Assembly (NCBI RefSeq): GCF_900103225.1
Contig: NZ_FNJH01000002.1
Location: 282,345-346,344, forward strand
From: Pseudomonas congelans
GTDB taxonomy: Bacteria > Pseudomonadota > Gammaproteobacteria > Pseudomonadales > Pseudomonadaceae
Length of the DNA: 64,000 nucleotides
Direction of reading: 5' to 3'
Part shown: positions 43,705 to 54,113 of the stretch, piece by piece
Position numbering within the stretch: the first letter of the stretch is position 1
How the letters are laid out: each line of letters starts with the position of its first letter
Notes under the pieces: generated by a model
Told to the model about the DNA's origin: nothing
Seen by the model: the letters and a program-made list of their open reading frames with translations, nothing else
The model's database searches: none
Position numbers and translations under genes: made by a program

Positions 43705-44400
43705 TCACTCTTCGCTGGTGTGCACTTTACGGTGCAGGATGGCCTGGAACTCGTCAGCAAACGTGTAGTAACGGCTGATCAAGGTCTCACTACGCGCGGC
43801 GAAACGGTTGTAGGCAATAACGGCCGGAATGGCTGCAAACAGGCCGATGGCCGTTGCAATCAGTGCTTCGGCAATACCCGGTGCCACAGTAGCCAGCGTT
43901 GCCTGCTGCGCAGTCGCCAGACCGCGGAAGGAGTTCATGATCCCCCAGACAGTACCGAACAGACCGACATAAGGACTGGTAGAACCGACGGTCGCCAGAT
44001 ACGGCAGACCGGCTTCGAGTTTCTCTTCCTCGCGGGAGATGGCAACCCGCATGGCGCGCGCCACACCTTCCATGACCGCATCAGGATCGACGCCGGACTG
44101 CTGACGCAGACGCGAGAATTCCTTGAAACCGGCCCGGAAGATCTGCTCGACGCCCGAGTCAGGATCGGGATTGCTGCCCGCCTGACGGTACAGCTTGGAC
44201 AGATCGATACCCGACCAGAAACGCTCTTCAAAGCTGTCCAGTGCACGTCGACCTGCACGCAGCATGTTGCTGCGCTGAAAAATCACGATCCACGAAGTGA
44301 CCGAAGCAGCTACCAGAATCAGCATTACCAACTGAACAACAATGCTGGCATTGCTGACCAAACTCCACATGGAGGAATGGTCGACGACGTTAGCTTCCAC
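43705..44400 (-). CDS. tolQ: Tol-Pal system protein TolQ
   Basis: An ExbB/TolQ channel protein of 231 residues with three membrane segments (about 18-38, 138-160 and 172-192). The family signature is seen in [17 protein letters not shown] and [19 protein letters not shown]. It uses the proton gradient to energise TolA. It overlaps ybgC by 11 bases. Confidence 0.96.
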   Translation of the reverse strand: MEANVVDHSSMWSLVSNASIVVQLVMLILVAASVTSWIVIFQRSNMLRAGRRALDSFEERFWSGIDLSKLYRQAGSNPDPDSGVEQIFRAGFKEFSRLRQQSGVDPDAVMEGVARAMRVAISREEEKLEAGLPYLATVGSTSPYVGLFGTVWGIMNSFRGLATAQQATLATVAPGIAEALIATAIGLFAAIPAVIAYNRFAARSETLISRYYTFADEFQAILHRKVHTSEE

Positions 44401-44857
44401 GCTTTATCTCCTGCTCTGAATGTATGCCCGCGCCGCCCTGGTCGGCAAAGGCCGCTCGCAGAGCTTCGGGAATGGCCCGGGGTTTAAAACTATCGGCGCG
44501 TACACACGCCACCAGGAACTGCCCTTCACAGAGCAGCGTTGCATCCGACGCCCGCCTGATCTGCTGTTTAAAGCGCAGGCTGACGCGATTCAATTCGGTT
44601 ACTTCTGCACTGACGAGCAGCTCGTCATCCAGCCGCGCCGGCTTGTGATAACGCGCCTCACTGGAGTACACGACAAATAAAAGGTTTTCCTGCGCCAGTT
44701 CGGATTGGGCAAAGCCCAATTCCCGTAGCCGCTCGGTACGAGCCCGCTCCATGAATTTCAGATAATTGACGTAGTAGACGATGCCGCCGGCATCGGTGTC
44801 CTCGTAATAAACGCGACAGCGATGTGCGAACGACTGAACCCCGTTTTGCGCGCGCAT
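44390..44857 (-). CDS. ybgC: acyl-CoA thioesterase YbgC
   Basis: A hot-dog-fold thioesterase of 155 residues. [26 protein letters not shown] holds the catalytic Asp and the YxxYxxxxE motif of the 4-hydroxybenzoyl-CoA thioesterase type. It heads the tol-pal operon in most gamma-proteobacteria. Its link to Tol function is unclear; it acts on acyl thioesters in the cytoplasm. Confidence 0.95.
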   Translation of the reverse strand: MRAQNGVQSFAHRCRVYYEDTDAGGIVYYVNYLKFMERARTERLRELGFAQSELAQENLLFVVYSSEARYHKPARLDDELLVSAEVTELNRVSLRFKQQIRRASDATLLCEGQFLVACVRADSFKPRAIPEALRAAFADQGGAGIHSEQEIKRGS

Positions 44858-44991
44858 ACTCTAGAGCTTACTCCTCGGGTTGCCAATCGGGTCAGGCAAC
44901 TGTTTTTCAACGTTTTGCCACTTAGTTACAGGTATCGGCGGCAGGACTGGCAATGTGACCACGCAGAACGCAAATAAATTGCAAACCATTG

Positions 44992-46053
44992 CTATAAATC
45001 CACAGGCTCATCGCCGAAATCGTCCGGTATCGGTATCTCGCCCATCCTCGACGGGATATTCAGGCCGAAATGCAGATACGCGTGCCGGGTCACCACACGC
45101 CCGCGAGGTGTGCGCATGATATAGCCTTGCTGGATCAAATAGGGCTCGAGTACGTCCTCGATTGTATGACGCTCTTCGCTGATGGCCGCCGCCAGGCTGT
45201 CGATACCTACCGGACCACCGTCGAACTTCTCGATCATGGTCAGCAGCAAACGCCGGTCCTGATGATCGAAGCCGTGCTCGTCGACGTCCAGCAGGTTAAG
45301 GGCCTTGTCAGCGGTCTGCCGGGTAATCTGCCCGTTGCCACGCACCTCGGCGAAATCCCTTACCCGACGCAACAGGCGGTTGGCGATACGCGGCGTGCCA
45401 CGCGCGCGCCTGGCGATCTCGAAAGCGCCCTGCGGCTCGATGACCAACCCCAGAATGCCTGCCGAGCGCGAGACAATCGTCGAAAGATCGGCAATGTTGT
45501 AAAACTCCAGCCGCTGCACGATGCCGAAGCGGTCGCGCAACGGATTGGTCAGCATGCCGGCACGAGTGGTCGCGCCGACCAGCGTGAACGGCGGCAGATC
45601 AAGCTTGATGGAACGCGCTGCCGGCCCCTCACCAATCATGATGTCGAGCTGAAAGTCTTCCATTGCCGGGTACAGCACTTCCTCGACGATCGGCGACAGA
45701 CGATGGATCTCGTCGATGAACAGCACGTCGTTGGGTTCGAGATTGGTCAGGATCGCTGCCAGATCACCGGGCCGCTCGAGGACCGGGCCGGACGTACTCT
45801 TGATCGACACGCCCATTTCCTGAGCGATGATGTTGGCGAGCGTGGTTTTGCCCAGACCGGGCGGACCGAAGATCAGTGTGTGATCCAGCGCTTCGCTGCG
45901 ACCACGGGCAGCCTGGATGAACAACTCCATCTGCTCGCGCACGGTCGGCTGGCCGATGTAGTCTGCGAGGCTCAGTGGCCGAATCGCGCGGTCCATCTGT
46001 TCATCACGATCACGGCCACCAGAGGCGGTTATCAGGCGGTCGGCGTCTATCAC
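44992..46053 (-). CDS. ruvB: Holliday junction branch migration helicase RuvB
   Basis: The 353-residue AAA+ protein has Walker [10 protein letters not shown], Walker [10 protein letters not shown], the sensor-1 region GATTRAG and a C-terminal winged helix ([17 protein letters not shown]). It pumps DNA through RuvA-bound Holliday junctions. It begins directly after the ruvA stop (the two coding regions abut at 46053/46054). Confidence 0.97.
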   Translation of the reverse strand: MIDADRLITASGGRDRDEQMDRAIRPLSLADYIGQPTVREQMELFIQAARGRSEALDHTLIFGPPGLGKTTLANIIAQEMGVSIKSTSGPVLERPGDLAAILTNLEPNDVLFIDEIHRLSPIVEEVLYPAMEDFQLDIMIGEGPAARSIKLDLPPFTLVGATTRAGMLTNPLRDRFGIVQRLEFYNIADLSTIVSRSAGILGLVIEPQGAFEIARRARGTPRIANRLLRRVRDFAEVRGNGQITRQTADKALNLLDVDEHGFDHQDRRLLLTMIEKFDGGPVGIDSLAAAISEERHTIEDVLEPYLIQQGYIMRTPRGRVVTRHAYLHFGLNIPSRMGEIPIPDDFGDEPVDL

Positions 46054-46662
46054 TTAACCCATCCCCTTCAACGCACGGCGAATCAGATCCGCACTGCTCA
46101 AATCTTTTTCCTTGATGGCGGAGACAGCCTTGCTCGCCTCCTGAGGTTTGTAGCCCAGCGAAATCAGTGCGCTGACCGCATCGGATTCTGCCGATGCCAC
46201 AGGCTCAGCCTGATTGAGGCCATTGGAAACCAGCGTAAAGGTGCCTGGCAAGGACTCCCAGGCCTTGAAACGGTCCTTGAGCTCGACCAGCAGCCGCTCG
46301 GCGGTCTTCTTGCCCACGCCGGGAATGCGCGTCAGCGCCGAAGTGTCCTGCGCCTGCACGCAACGCACCAGCTCATCGACTTCCAGACCGGACATCAGCG
46401 CCAGCGCCAGCTTGGGGCCGACGCCATTGAGCCGGATCAGCTCACGAAACAGCTCACGCTCACGCTTTTCGTAGAAGCCGTACAACAGATGCGCGTCTTC
46501 GCGGACCACAAGATGGGTGTGCAATGTCACCGTTTCGCCAACATGCGGCAGCCGGTACAGGGTAGTCATCGGCACTTCCACCTCATAGCCGACACCGTTG
46601 ACATCCAGCACCAGATGCGGAGGCTGCTTTTCGGCGAGAGAGCCGCGTAAACGTCCAATCAC
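46054..46662 (-). CDS. ruvA: Holliday junction branch migration protein RuvA
   Basis: The 202-residue protein has the RuvA layout: an N-terminal OB fold ([20 protein letters not shown]), helix-hairpin-helix motifs ([15 protein letters not shown] and [16 protein letters not shown]) and a C-terminal helical domain that binds RuvB. It recognises Holliday junctions. Organised as ruvC-ruvA-ruvB on the minus strand. Confidence 0.97.
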   Translation of the reverse strand: MIGRLRGSLAEKQPPHLVLDVNGVGYEVEVPMTTLYRLPHVGETVTLHTHLVVREDAHLLYGFYEKRERELFRELIRLNGVGPKLALALMSGLEVDELVRCVQAQDTSALTRIPGVGKKTAERLLVELKDRFKAWESLPGTFTLVSNGLNQAEPVASAESDAVSALISLGYKPQEASKAVSAIKEKDLSSADLIRRALKGMG

Positions 46663-46732
46663 GTTTCAGATCCTTTCGTGTTGCCTGTCGCTCGCGCGAA
46701 GAAATTGAACACCGTCATCATCATAATGCCTG

Positions 46733-47257
46733 TCAGAGCCGCAAGCGGCCGCCGCGACTGCGTGCAGTGCCCAAGCCGTGAGGAATCAGACTGGAGCGCG
46801 TATGCGCATGGCACAGGGCGATGGCAAGAGCATCGGACGCATCGATTTGCGGCTTTTGGGTCAGTTTGAGCAGGTGCATGACCATCATCATCACCTGTTC
46901 TTTATTGGCACCGCCAGTTCCTGCAACGGCCTGCTTGACCTGGGTTGCGGTGTATTCGGCAATTTCCAGCGCCTCTTCGGCACCCGCCACGATGGCTGCG
47001 CCCCGGGCCTGCCCCAGCTTCAATGCCGAATCGGCGTTACGCGCCATGAAAACCTTTTCGATGCCCATCGTCACAGGTCCGTAGGTCTTGATGACCTCCC
47101 GCACGCCGCGATAAACGATCTGCAAACGCTCGTGCAGCTCGCCGCTGCCGGTGCGGATGCAGCCCGACGCGACATAGACACAGCCCCGTCCGGTGTCGCG
47201 TACCACGCCATAGCCGGTGATTCGCGAACCGGGATCGATACCAAGAATAAGAGTCAT
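46733..47257 (-). CDS. ruvC: Holliday junction resolvase RuvC
   Basis: A 174-residue RNase H-fold endonuclease with the first catalytic Asp in [15 protein letters not shown], a Glu in [22 protein letters not shown] and the final pair in [14 protein letters not shown]. It cuts Holliday junctions after RuvAB migration. It lies 70 bases before ruvA on the same strand. Confidence 0.97.
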   Translation of the reverse strand: MTLILGIDPGSRITGYGVVRDTGRGCVYVASGCIRTGSGELHERLQIVYRGVREVIKTYGPVTMGIEKVFMARNADSALKLGQARGAAIVAGAEEALEIAEYTATQVKQAVAGTGGANKEQVMMMVMHLLKLTQKPQIDASDALAIALCHAHTRSSLIPHGLGTARSRGGRLRL

Positions 47258-47310
47258 AACGCCTGCAGCTTGAGGAGGTCACGCAAAACAATAGGTGCAG
47301 CATAAAGGCA

Positions 47311-47363
47311 GAAGCCGGGGGCCGATAGCTGCGCGTTGCTCACAGCTTCGTTCCCCCGGCTTC
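47311..47363. terminator. long hairpin between yebC and ruvC
   Basis: Perfect 11-base arms GAAGCCGGGGG and CCCCCGGCTTC (47311-47321, 47353-47363) enclose a 31-base loop. It lies between yebC and ruvC; no T-run is present, so it may be a processing or attenuation element rather than a true terminator. Confidence 0.4.
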
Positions 47364-47387
47364 CGACCTGGTGTTACCTGTGAGCGA

Positions 47388-48134
47388 TCAGCCCAGCTGT
47401 TCCATCACTTCGTCCGGGATTTCCGCGTTTGAATAGACGTTCTGTACGTCATCCAGGTCTTCGAGCATATCAATCAGCTTGAGTACCTTTTCAGCGGTGT
47501 CCAGATCAAGTACGGCGCTGGTGGTCGGCAGCATGACGATCTCTGCGTCTGCAGCCTTGAAGCCCGCAACCTCCAATGCATTACGTACCGCATAAAACCC
47601 GGAGAACGAGGTGAACACATCGATCGAGCCGTCTTCGTTGGTCACCACATCGTCAGCATCGGCCTCCATGGCAGCCTCGATCAGCGAATCCTCATCGACA
47701 CCGGCAGCGAAGGAGATCTGGCCCTTGCGATCGAACAGGTAGGCAACAGAGCCGTCGGTGCCGAGATTGCCGCCGCACTTGGTGAACGCATGACGCACAG
47801 CCGCCGCGGTACGATTGCGGTTGTCGGTCATGGTTTCGACCATGATCGCCACGCCGCCCGGACCGTAGCCCTCGTAACCCAGCTCCTCGACATCATCACC
47901 GTCGGACGCCCCTACCCCTCGCGCCACCGCACGATCAATGGTGTCACGGGTCATGTTCGCACCAAGTGCCTTGTCCAGCGCCAGACGCAGACGCGGGTTG
48001 GAACCGGGATCACCGCCACCCTGACGCGCAGCAACGGTCAGTTCACGGATCCACTTGGTGAAAATCTTGCCTTTTTTGGCATCCTGACGCTCTTTGCGGT
48101 GCTTGATGTTCGCCCACTTAGAATGACCTGCCAT
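47388..48134 (-). CDS. yebC: YebC/PmpR family protein (TACO1-like)
   Basis: The 248-residue protein opens [20 protein letters not shown], the family signature, and has the usual three-domain length. YebC proteins have been described both as transcription regulators and, more recently, as ribosome-acting translation factors for proline stretches. The aspS-yebC-ruvC order is conserved in pseudomonads. Confidence 0.95.
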   Translation of the reverse strand: MAGHSKWANIKHRKERQDAKKGKIFTKWIRELTVAARQGGGDPGSNPRLRLALDKALGANMTRDTIDRAVARGVGASDGDDVEELGYEGYGPGGVAIMVETMTDNRNRTAAAVRHAFTKCGGNLGTDGSVAYLFDRKGQISFAAGVDEDSLIEAAMEADADDVVTNEDGSIDVFTSFSGFYAVRNALEVAGFKAADAEIVMLPTTSAVLDLDTAEKVLKLIDMLEDLDDVQNVYSNAEIPDEVMEQLG

Positions 48135-48218
48135 TTTTCGCTCCAGATTCTTTTTGAAACACCTTCACCTTTCGCCCTGATTAACCGGGCAAAAAGCTTC
48201 ACTCAATAAGGGCAGATA

Positions 48219-48243
48219 CAGGGCGTATCGACGATACGCCCTG
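48219..48243. other. perfect hairpin between aspS and yebC
   Basis: Eleven-base arms CAGGGCGTATC and GATACGCCCTG around the loop GAC, eight bases after the aspS stop on the minus strand. With no T-run it may cut or attenuate readthrough into yebC. Confidence 0.5.
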
Positions 48244-48250
48244 CCCGGCA

Positions 48251-50026
48251 TCACTCGGCCTTCGGCTGCTCGCGCAGACGGATGTGCAGCTCGCGCAATG
48301 CTTTGGCATCGACAACACCAGGCGCCTGGGTCATGACATCGGCCGCGCTCTGGGTTTTCGGGAACGCGATCACTTCACGAATCGATTGCGCGCCGGTCAT
48401 CAGCATTACCAGACGGTCCAGACCGAAAGCCAGACCGCCGTGCGGTGGTGCACCGTACTTCAAGGCATCGAGCAGGAAGCCGAACTTCTCCTGCTGCTCG
48501 TCTTCGGCAATGCCCAGCAGACGGAACACCGCCTGTTGCATTTCCTTGCGATGAATACGGATCGAACCGCCGCCCAGCTCGGTGCCGTTGAGCACCATGT
48601 CGTAGGCACGGGACAGCGCGGTCGCCGGGTTGGCTTCCAGCTCTTCAGGCGTGCACTTGGGTGCCGTGAAGGGGTGGTGCAACGCGGTGAAGCTGCCGTC
48701 GTCGTTTTCTTCGAACATCGGGAAGTCAACGACCCACATCGGTGCCCACTCGCAGGTGTGCAACTTGAGGTCGTTACCGATCTTGATGCGCAGCGCGCCA
48801 AGGGCCTCGCTGACGATCTTGAACTTGTCCGCACCGAAGAAAACGATGTCGCCATCAACCGCACCAACGCGATCGAGGATGACGTTCAGGTTGTCTTCCG
48901 GGATGAACTTGACGATCGGCGACTGCAAGCCTTCCGGCCCCTTCGCGCGCTCGTTGACCTTGATGTAGGCCAGCCCCTTGGCACCGTAGATGCTGACGAA
49001 CTTGGTGTAGTCGTCGATCTGGCTGCGCGCCATGCTGGCGGCGCCCGGTACACGCAGTGCGGCAACACGCCCCTTGGGGTCGTTGGCCGGGCCGCTGAAC
49101 ACCTTGAATTCGACGCCGGTGAGCTGATCGGCAACATCCACCAGTTCCAGCGGGTTGCGCAGGTCCGGCTTGTCGGAACCGTAGCGGCGCATGGCCTCTT
49201 CGAAGGTCATGTGCGGGAAATCACCGAACTCCAGGTCCAGGACTTCCTTGAACAGCTGACGAACCATCTTCTCGGTCAGACCGATGATGTCCTCTTCGTT
49301 GAGGAAGCTGGTCTCGATGTCGATCTGGGTGAATTCCGGCTGACGGTCGGCACGCAGGTCCTCGTCGCGGAAGCACTTGGCGATCTGGTAGTAACGGTCG
49401 AAGCCGGCCACCATCAGCAGTTGCTTGAACAGCTGAGGCGATTGTGGCAGGGCGAAGAAGCTGCCCGGGTGTGTGCGGCTTGGAACCAGATAATCGCGAG
49501 CGCCTTCCGGTGTAGCGCGGGTCAGGATCGGCGTCTCGACGTCGAGGAAGCCGTTGTCATCCAGATAGCGACGGATACTGGTAGTGATGCGCGAGCGCAG
49601 ACGCAGCTTCTCGGCCATTTCCGGACGGCGCAGGTCGATGAAGCGATAACGCAGACGTGTCTCCTCGCCGACATCGGAATACTCGTTCAGCGGGAACGGC
49701 GGCGTCTCGGACTCGTTCAACACCTCGAGCTCGTAGCCCAGAACCTCGATGGCGCCTGACGCCATGTTCGCGTTCACGGCACCTGCCGGACGAGCACGGA
49801 CCTTGCCCACGACCTTGACTACGTATTCGCTGCGCACACGGTCGGCGGCTGCGAAACTGTCGGCACGATCAGGGTCGAAAACGACTTGAGCCATGCCTTC
49901 ACGGTCGCGGATATCAAGGAAGATAACGCCCCCGTGGTCACGACGACGGTGGACCCATCCGCAAAGGGTAATTTCCTGGCCTTCCAGACTTTCGTTCAGT
50001 TGGCCGCAATAATGGCTGCGCATCAT
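48251..50026 (-). CDS. aspS: aspartyl-tRNA synthetase
   Basis: The 591-residue protein has the bacterial AspRS layout: an N-terminal OB anticodon-binding fold (about 1-110), a class II catalytic core with motif 2 [19 protein letters not shown], the bacterial GAD insertion (about 290-420) and motif 3 [15 protein letters not shown]. It charges tRNA-Asp. Whether it also charges tRNA-Asn cannot be told here. Confidence 0.97.
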   Translation of the reverse strand: MMRSHYCGQLNESLEGQEITLCGWVHRRRDHGGVIFLDIRDREGMAQVVFDPDRADSFAAADRVRSEYVVKVVGKVRARPAGAVNANMASGAIEVLGYELEVLNESETPPFPLNEYSDVGEETRLRYRFIDLRRPEMAEKLRLRSRITTSIRRYLDDNGFLDVETPILTRATPEGARDYLVPSRTHPGSFFALPQSPQLFKQLLMVAGFDRYYQIAKCFRDEDLRADRQPEFTQIDIETSFLNEEDIIGLTEKMVRQLFKEVLDLEFGDFPHMTFEEAMRRYGSDKPDLRNPLELVDVADQLTGVEFKVFSGPANDPKGRVAALRVPGAASMARSQIDDYTKFVSIYGAKGLAYIKVNERAKGPEGLQSPIVKFIPEDNLNVILDRVGAVDGDIVFFGADKFKIVSEALGALRIKIGNDLKLHTCEWAPMWVVDFPMFEENDDGSFTALHHPFTAPKCTPEELEANPATALSRAYDMVLNGTELGGGSIRIHRKEMQQAVFRLLGIAEDEQQEKFGFLLDALKYGAPPHGGLAFGLDRLVMLMTGAQSIREVIAFPKTQSAADVMTQAPGVVDAKALRELHIRLREQPKAE

Positions 50027-50319
50027 GATGGTGTTTTCACTTCTCGTAATTCGAATTCGGTGGCGATTTCGCTCCTGGCTTGCGCTCAGTGGTACAAGGC
50101 ACCGGCACAGGGCTAAAAGTCAGCCCAGGCCCACACAGAGTCACGCCCGCTAGCAAGACAGGGGATTATATAGAGTTAATTGGCACCGTGCAGCCGGACG
50201 AACCTATTAACGCCCGGATAAGTTCGTGACCACCCCGCGCAGCCGAGCCGTTTACTCGCGCTGCGGGGGAAAGCGCAGGCACACCTTGGCGAGCCCGCAG
50301 GAATGAGGATAAAGCCAGG

Positions 50320-50664
50320 CTAGACGTGAGAATTTTCCAGGCAATCGCCCTTCAAAAGATGCGCCACACAGACAACACGAATCAGACCACTGAAATTCTT
50401 GACGCCACCGTAACGTAAGTGAACCTCCCGATCGATGTAGGACAATACTGCGTTGACAGAGCAGTCATTGGAACTGGCGATACCCGAAAGAATGTTCCAG
50501 TACACTTTCTCCAGACGCAGACAAGTGGCCAGACCATTAAGTCGAACGGATTTCGAATGCGGCTGCGCCAGCGTCATATTGAAATCCTCGACAAAAGGGT
50601 CATGGCGTATTTCCACCTCCCGATGTAACAACTTAAGCTCTCGCTCAGCACTTCGTAACACCAT
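50320..50664 (-). CDS. ribbon-helix-helix (RHH_4) DNA-binding protein
   Basis: From ATG 50664 (AAGGTG six bases upstream) the product is 114 residues. The region SVRLNGLATCLRLEKVYWNILS, then a helix with CSVNAVLSYIDREVHL and FSGLIRVVCVAHL, is the RHH_4 pattern. These are small homodimeric regulators of unknown target. A longer reading from 50745 adds a hydrophobic stretch without family support. It stands alone on the minus strand. Confidence 0.75.
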   Translation of the reverse strand: MVLRSAERELKLLHREVEIRHDPFVEDFNMTLAQPHSKSVRLNGLATCLRLEKVYWNILSGIASSNDCSVNAVLSYIDREVHLRYGGVKNFSGLIRVVCVAHLLKGDCLENSHV

Positions 50665-51002
50665 AACCGCCACCTTCGAATCATTGAGTTTTAAACACCA
50701 AAAGAAATATTCAAAAACAAATAAATATCCCGATGTATAAAACATGATTGGCGACTTTATAGCCAGAAGGCCCTACACGTTGTCACTGTAGGACATGGCT
50801 ACAGGAATCAGCGGAATATCGTTCAGGCTTGAAGGGACAGTGAAAAAGGAAGCAACTACTGCAAGACGTTACGCACACAGTCGGCGACTGGCAGGCGTTG
50901 ACCTGACTGGCAGCTACAGCACTGGACGTGAGCTCATGCAGTGGCCCGCCAGGGACGGATGAAGAGGCGGGCGAGTGGCAATAACACCACTCGCCTTGGC
51001 CA
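50665..51002. other. non-coding stretch between two minus-strand genes
   Basis: AT-rich near the RHH gene (50690-50760), as a promoter region would be. A small hairpin, CCTACA/TGTAGG, lies near 50771-50793. No gene is supported. Confidence 0.45.
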
Positions 51003-51476
51003 TTACTTCGATTCGAGCATCGAGCGCAACATCCAGGCCGTTTTTTCATGAACCTGCATGCGCTGCGTCAGCAGGTCAGCTGTCGGCTCATCGCTGACCT
51101 TGTCCAGAAGAGGAAAGATACTACGAGCAGTACGGACAACAGCCTCTTGACCCTGCACCAGACTTTTGATCATATCTTCAGCACTTGGCACACCTTCTTC
51201 TTCCTTGATGGAAGACAGACGCGCATAAGTCGAATAAGTACCCGGCGCCGGAAAGCCCAGAGCACGAATACGTTCGGCGATGGAGTCAACGGCCAAGGCC
51301 AGTTCGTTATACTGTTCTTCAAACATCAAATGCAGCGTGCGAAACATCGGACCACTGACATTCCAGTGAAAGTTATGAGTCTTGAGGTACAGTACATAAG
51401 TATCCGACAGCAGATGCGACAAACCGTCAACGATCGACTTGCGATCCTCTTCACTGATACCGATATCGATTGCCAT
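51003..51476 (-). CDS. Dps-family ferritin-like protein
   Basis: The 157-residue four-helix protein has the Dps ferroxidase pattern [18 protein letters not shown]...[19 protein letters not shown], whose H, D and E residues bind iron at the dimer interface. Dps proteins store iron and shield DNA under oxidative stress. Length is typical. It could equally be called a bacterioferritin-like DNA starvation protein. Confidence 0.92.
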   Translation of the reverse strand: MAIDIGISEEDRKSIVDGLSHLLSDTYVLYLKTHNFHWNVSGPMFRTLHLMFEEQYNELALAVDSIAERIRALGFPAPGTYSTYARLSSIKEEEGVPSAEDMIKSLVQGQEAVVRTARSIFPLLDKVSDEPTADLLTQRMQVHEKTAWMLRSMLESK

Positions 51477-51947
51477 GTTTCATGCCCTTTTGGTGAGGAT
51501 TGAAAAGCAGTAAAGAAGGCTACTCTATCAAGAGAAGCCGAATGACGCAGCTTTCCGTTGGCGTCGAGGACTTCTGCCGACGGCGACTTACGCACATGCC
51601 AGGGCGATTCCTGCCGGTTCGCAGCGAGCACCCCGGGGTGGGAAATTCTCGCAAGCCCGGTAAAAACGTTGGCAAAAGCTCTCCGAGCGCTCTGGTTCAG
51701 CACCTGCAGGGTCACTGCAGAACGGTCGAATGCCAAGGCCGGAGAGACACCGGCACCATTATCAATTGCTGATTTGAGTAGGATCAGGCTTTGCTGTTAA
51801 ATACACCGCGTGTCGCCATCGAGTTGCCATTCAGCGCTGGCACATAGGCTGGCCCAGCGTCCGTGCATCACGCCTCATCGTGTTCAGAAGCGTACCGGGT
51901 GCCACCAGCTATTTCTTGTAATCCTTCTTGCATGTGAGCTTTTTAAA
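51477..51947. other. divergent intergenic region, dps-like gene and cold-shock gene
   Basis: 471 bases with no supported gene; minus-strand frames here lack a family. It should carry promoters for both flanking genes, but no confident pair could be fixed. Confidence 0.45.
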
Positions 51948-52556
51948 ATGTTGAAAATTGTCCATCTGGTGACGGGAGCAGCAGCCCTGTTGCTCTCTTT
52001 CATACCCAGCCTGCGTAGTGAAGCGGCCTCTCTCTACCTGCAAAATCCTGACGCGATCTGCCTAGCTTTCCTCGGCCTGCTTAACCTGATACTTGCTCCG
52101 GTAATCCCTTACTGGAATCGAGGCCCGCGTCATACGTTGCAAAATCTGGTCAGTGCACTGCTTGTCATCGCGGTAATCGTACAGACGCTAACCTTGCTTG
52201 TTCCTCTACCCGACATCGCAGGTCAACCCGCCATTCTGGTCAGCCTCGCTGTCGCTATCGTAGCCGTCGTCCTGCATCTGGGCGTCAGCTTTTACAGGTC
52301 TTACACCCCTTCGTCCGCGCCGCAAAGCCACGACATGGGAAATCGTGATACTGGCACCGTAAAGTGGTTCAACACCTCCAAGGGCTTCGGCTTCATCTCC
52401 CGGGACTCCGGCGACGATATTTTTGTGCATTTTCGCGCCATTCGCGGTGAGGGTCATCGCGTACTGGTCGAAGGGCAGCGCGTCGAATTTTCCGTGATGA
52501 ACCGCGACAAAGGCCTGCAGGCCGAAGATGTCATCGCAGCCCTGCCCCGCCGCTAA
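51948..52556 (+). CDS. membrane-anchored cold-shock-domain protein
   Basis: From ATG 51948 the product is 202 residues. The first 120 hold four hydrophobic segments (about 5-20, 35-52, 60-80 and 88-112). A 68-residue cold-shock domain follows, with RNP1 KGFGFI and RNP2 DIFVHF inside [15 protein letters not shown]. The domain is expected to bind single-stranded RNA or DNA, here tied to the membrane. Longer frames from 51810 lack a start signal. A strong terminator follows. Confidence 0.85.
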   Translation: MLKIVHLVTGAAALLLSFIPSLRSEAASLYLQNPDAICLAFLGLLNLILAPVIPYWNRGPRHTLQNLVSALLVIAVIVQTLTLLVPLPDIAGQPAILVSLAVAIVAVVLHLGVSFYRSYTPSSAPQSHDMGNRDTGTVKWFNTSKGFGFISRDSGDDIFVHFRAIRGEGHRVLVEGQRVEFSVMNRDKGLQAEDVIAALPRR

Positions 52557-52570
52557 TTGTTTCAAGCAAC

Positions 52571-52609
52571 AAAAAACCGCGACCTCCTGACGGAAGTCGC
52601 GGTTTTTTT
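52571..52609. terminator. bidirectional rho-independent terminator
   Basis: Arms CCGCGAC and GTCGCGG (52577-52583, 52596-52602), flanked by six A on the left and seven T on the right, serve the cold-shock gene (+) and slyX (-). Confidence 0.9.
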
Positions 52610-52620
52610 ATGTCAGCCCA

Positions 52621-52827
52621 TCAATAGTGAGGCGGCGGCACATCTTCCTCGAAGGTCTCGAACTGACTGCCCATTTCCTCCTGACGCTTGAGCATCGCCG
52701 CCATCTGCAGTTGCAGATGATCAAGCTCACGCCGCTGCTTTACCAGCACGTCATTGAGTGCCTGAATCGTATCGTCCTGAAAGGCCATGCGGCTTTCAAG
52801 CTCCATGACTCGCTCTTCAAGGCTCAT
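52621..52827 (-). CDS. slyX: SlyX family protein
   Basis: A 68-residue coiled-coil protein ([21 protein letters not shown]...) ending PPPHY, which is the SlyX hallmark. The function is unknown. It starts by ATGA overlap with the HIT gene, so the two are co-translated. Confidence 0.95.
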   Translation of the reverse strand: MSLEERVMELESRMAFQDDTIQALNDVLVKQRRELDHLQLQMAAMLKRQEEMGSQFETFEEDVPPPHY

Positions 52828-53255
52828 GATTGTTCCTCCTCAAATCGAAAATCATTTGTCAGTACCGGCTTCAGTTGCCGACGGATTGCCGAGAGCTGTT
52901 CGTCGGTATAAGCAATGGCAGCATGCTTGCCCCACACTGGCGCAGGCCAGGCGGCATCGTCACGCTTGCGCACAATGACGTGCATATGCAGCTGGCTCAC
53001 CACGTTGCCCAACGCGGCAATATTGATTTTATCCGCATCGAAGAGCTCGTTCAGCACCTTGGACAACGCGCTCGTCTCCTGCCACAACTGCATTTGATCT
53101 GCAGCGTTGAGCTGAAAGACTTCGGTGATGTCTGCCCGACGCGGCACCAGGATGAACCATGGGTAATGACTGTCATTGGAGAGTAGCAACCGGCACAGCG
53201 GAAAGTCGCCGATCGGCAGGGTGTCTTGTTGAAGGCGGGAATCCAGAACGAACAC
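52824..53255 (-). CDS. HIT domain protein
   Basis: The start is GTG 53255 ([17 protein letters not shown]) with AGGAG nine bases upstream, giving 143 residues; the longer frame to 53432 is not supported. The HIT motif reads QLHMHVIV, with Gln in place of the first His, as seen in one branch of the family. HIT proteins hydrolyse or transfer nucleotidyl groups. The substrate is unknown. It overlaps slyX. Confidence 0.88.
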   Translation of the reverse strand: MFVLDSRLQQDTLPIGDFPLCRLLLSNDSHYPWFILVPRRADITEVFQLNAADQMQLWQETSALSKVLNELFDADKINIAALGNVVSQLHMHVIVRKRDDAAWPAPVWGKHAAIAYTDEQLSAIRRQLKPVLTNDFRFEEEQS

Positions 53256-54113
53256 GATAAAAAGCTCCTGACTGCCAGGTGAATGCACCTGCCCTATCGG
53301 TAACAGGGTGCTGCGATAGGCAGGCAGGATACTAGGGTTCGCGCGGGGCTTCACCTGCGCACCAGAATGCACCCTCCACAACGGTCGCCGCACCGATTTG
53401 ACGCCACCGACTGACAGCAGATACCGCTGCAACCCCCACCCCCTTGAACCACCGCCTTACAATTGCCTGCTTGACGTACATGAAAATGAAACATCCATTG
53501 CCTCACCATGAACGCCAGCCAGAGCAATGCTCCAGGTTCAGGCGAGTTCGATGAGGACTGCACCAAAATCACACACTGCTGTTGCGACAGCAACACAGCA
53601 GATTCGTTTTCTACTCAACGCAAGCCGATACCGGTAACGTTTTTAGGCGATAAGGGCAGCACCCACCCTTGACGAAGAAAAGCGAGAGGTATTTTAAAAA
53701 AATAAAAATAGTCATTAAAAACAGTCATATGGAGCAAAAAGGCGATCCTGATTCTGATTTTTCACAAAATTTTTTCATTTTCGGAAACTTTGTGCACGCT
53801 TGTTGCTTTATCACCCATATGATGACGGCAACCCTGGCGGAAAACAGGGGTACCAGAATCAAGGGAAACAAGGCTTGCGACCCCGGGGGAGGCTGTGACG
53901 GACCGCGCTTTGACCTGTCGGACAATGCGCAGAATGCCACTACAGGCCAGCCCGGCAGCGCGTCGTAAAGATTCTGAAAGGATAAGGCTGTAGCTATAGC
54001 AACCCAAGTCAGCGTGATATAGATTCCGCCGACAAAAATAGAAAGAGCCGCCCAGATAAAAAAACAGGTGGGACGGCAGAAAAAATCTTCTAAAAACCAA
54101 AGGAGCAATCACG
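53256..54113. other. 858-base intergenic region upstream of the porin gene
   Basis: Divergent spacer between the HIT gene and the oprD-family gene. The stretch 53695-53730 is very AT-rich and may hold a promoter for the porin; AAAGGAG lies before its ATG. A cysteine-rich 54-codon frame at 53508-53672 has no ribosome site and is not called. Confidence 0.5.

Noticed and set aside
45070..46650. 526-codon plus-strand frame over ruvB/ruvA
   Set aside because: Shadow of two certain genes on the minus strand in GC-rich DNA.
48284..49759. 491-codon plus-strand frame over aspS
   Set aside because: Antisense shadow of aspS.
53508..53672. 54-codon cysteine-rich frame upstream of the porin
   Set aside because: No ribosome site and no family; the CCC run comes from a GC repeat.
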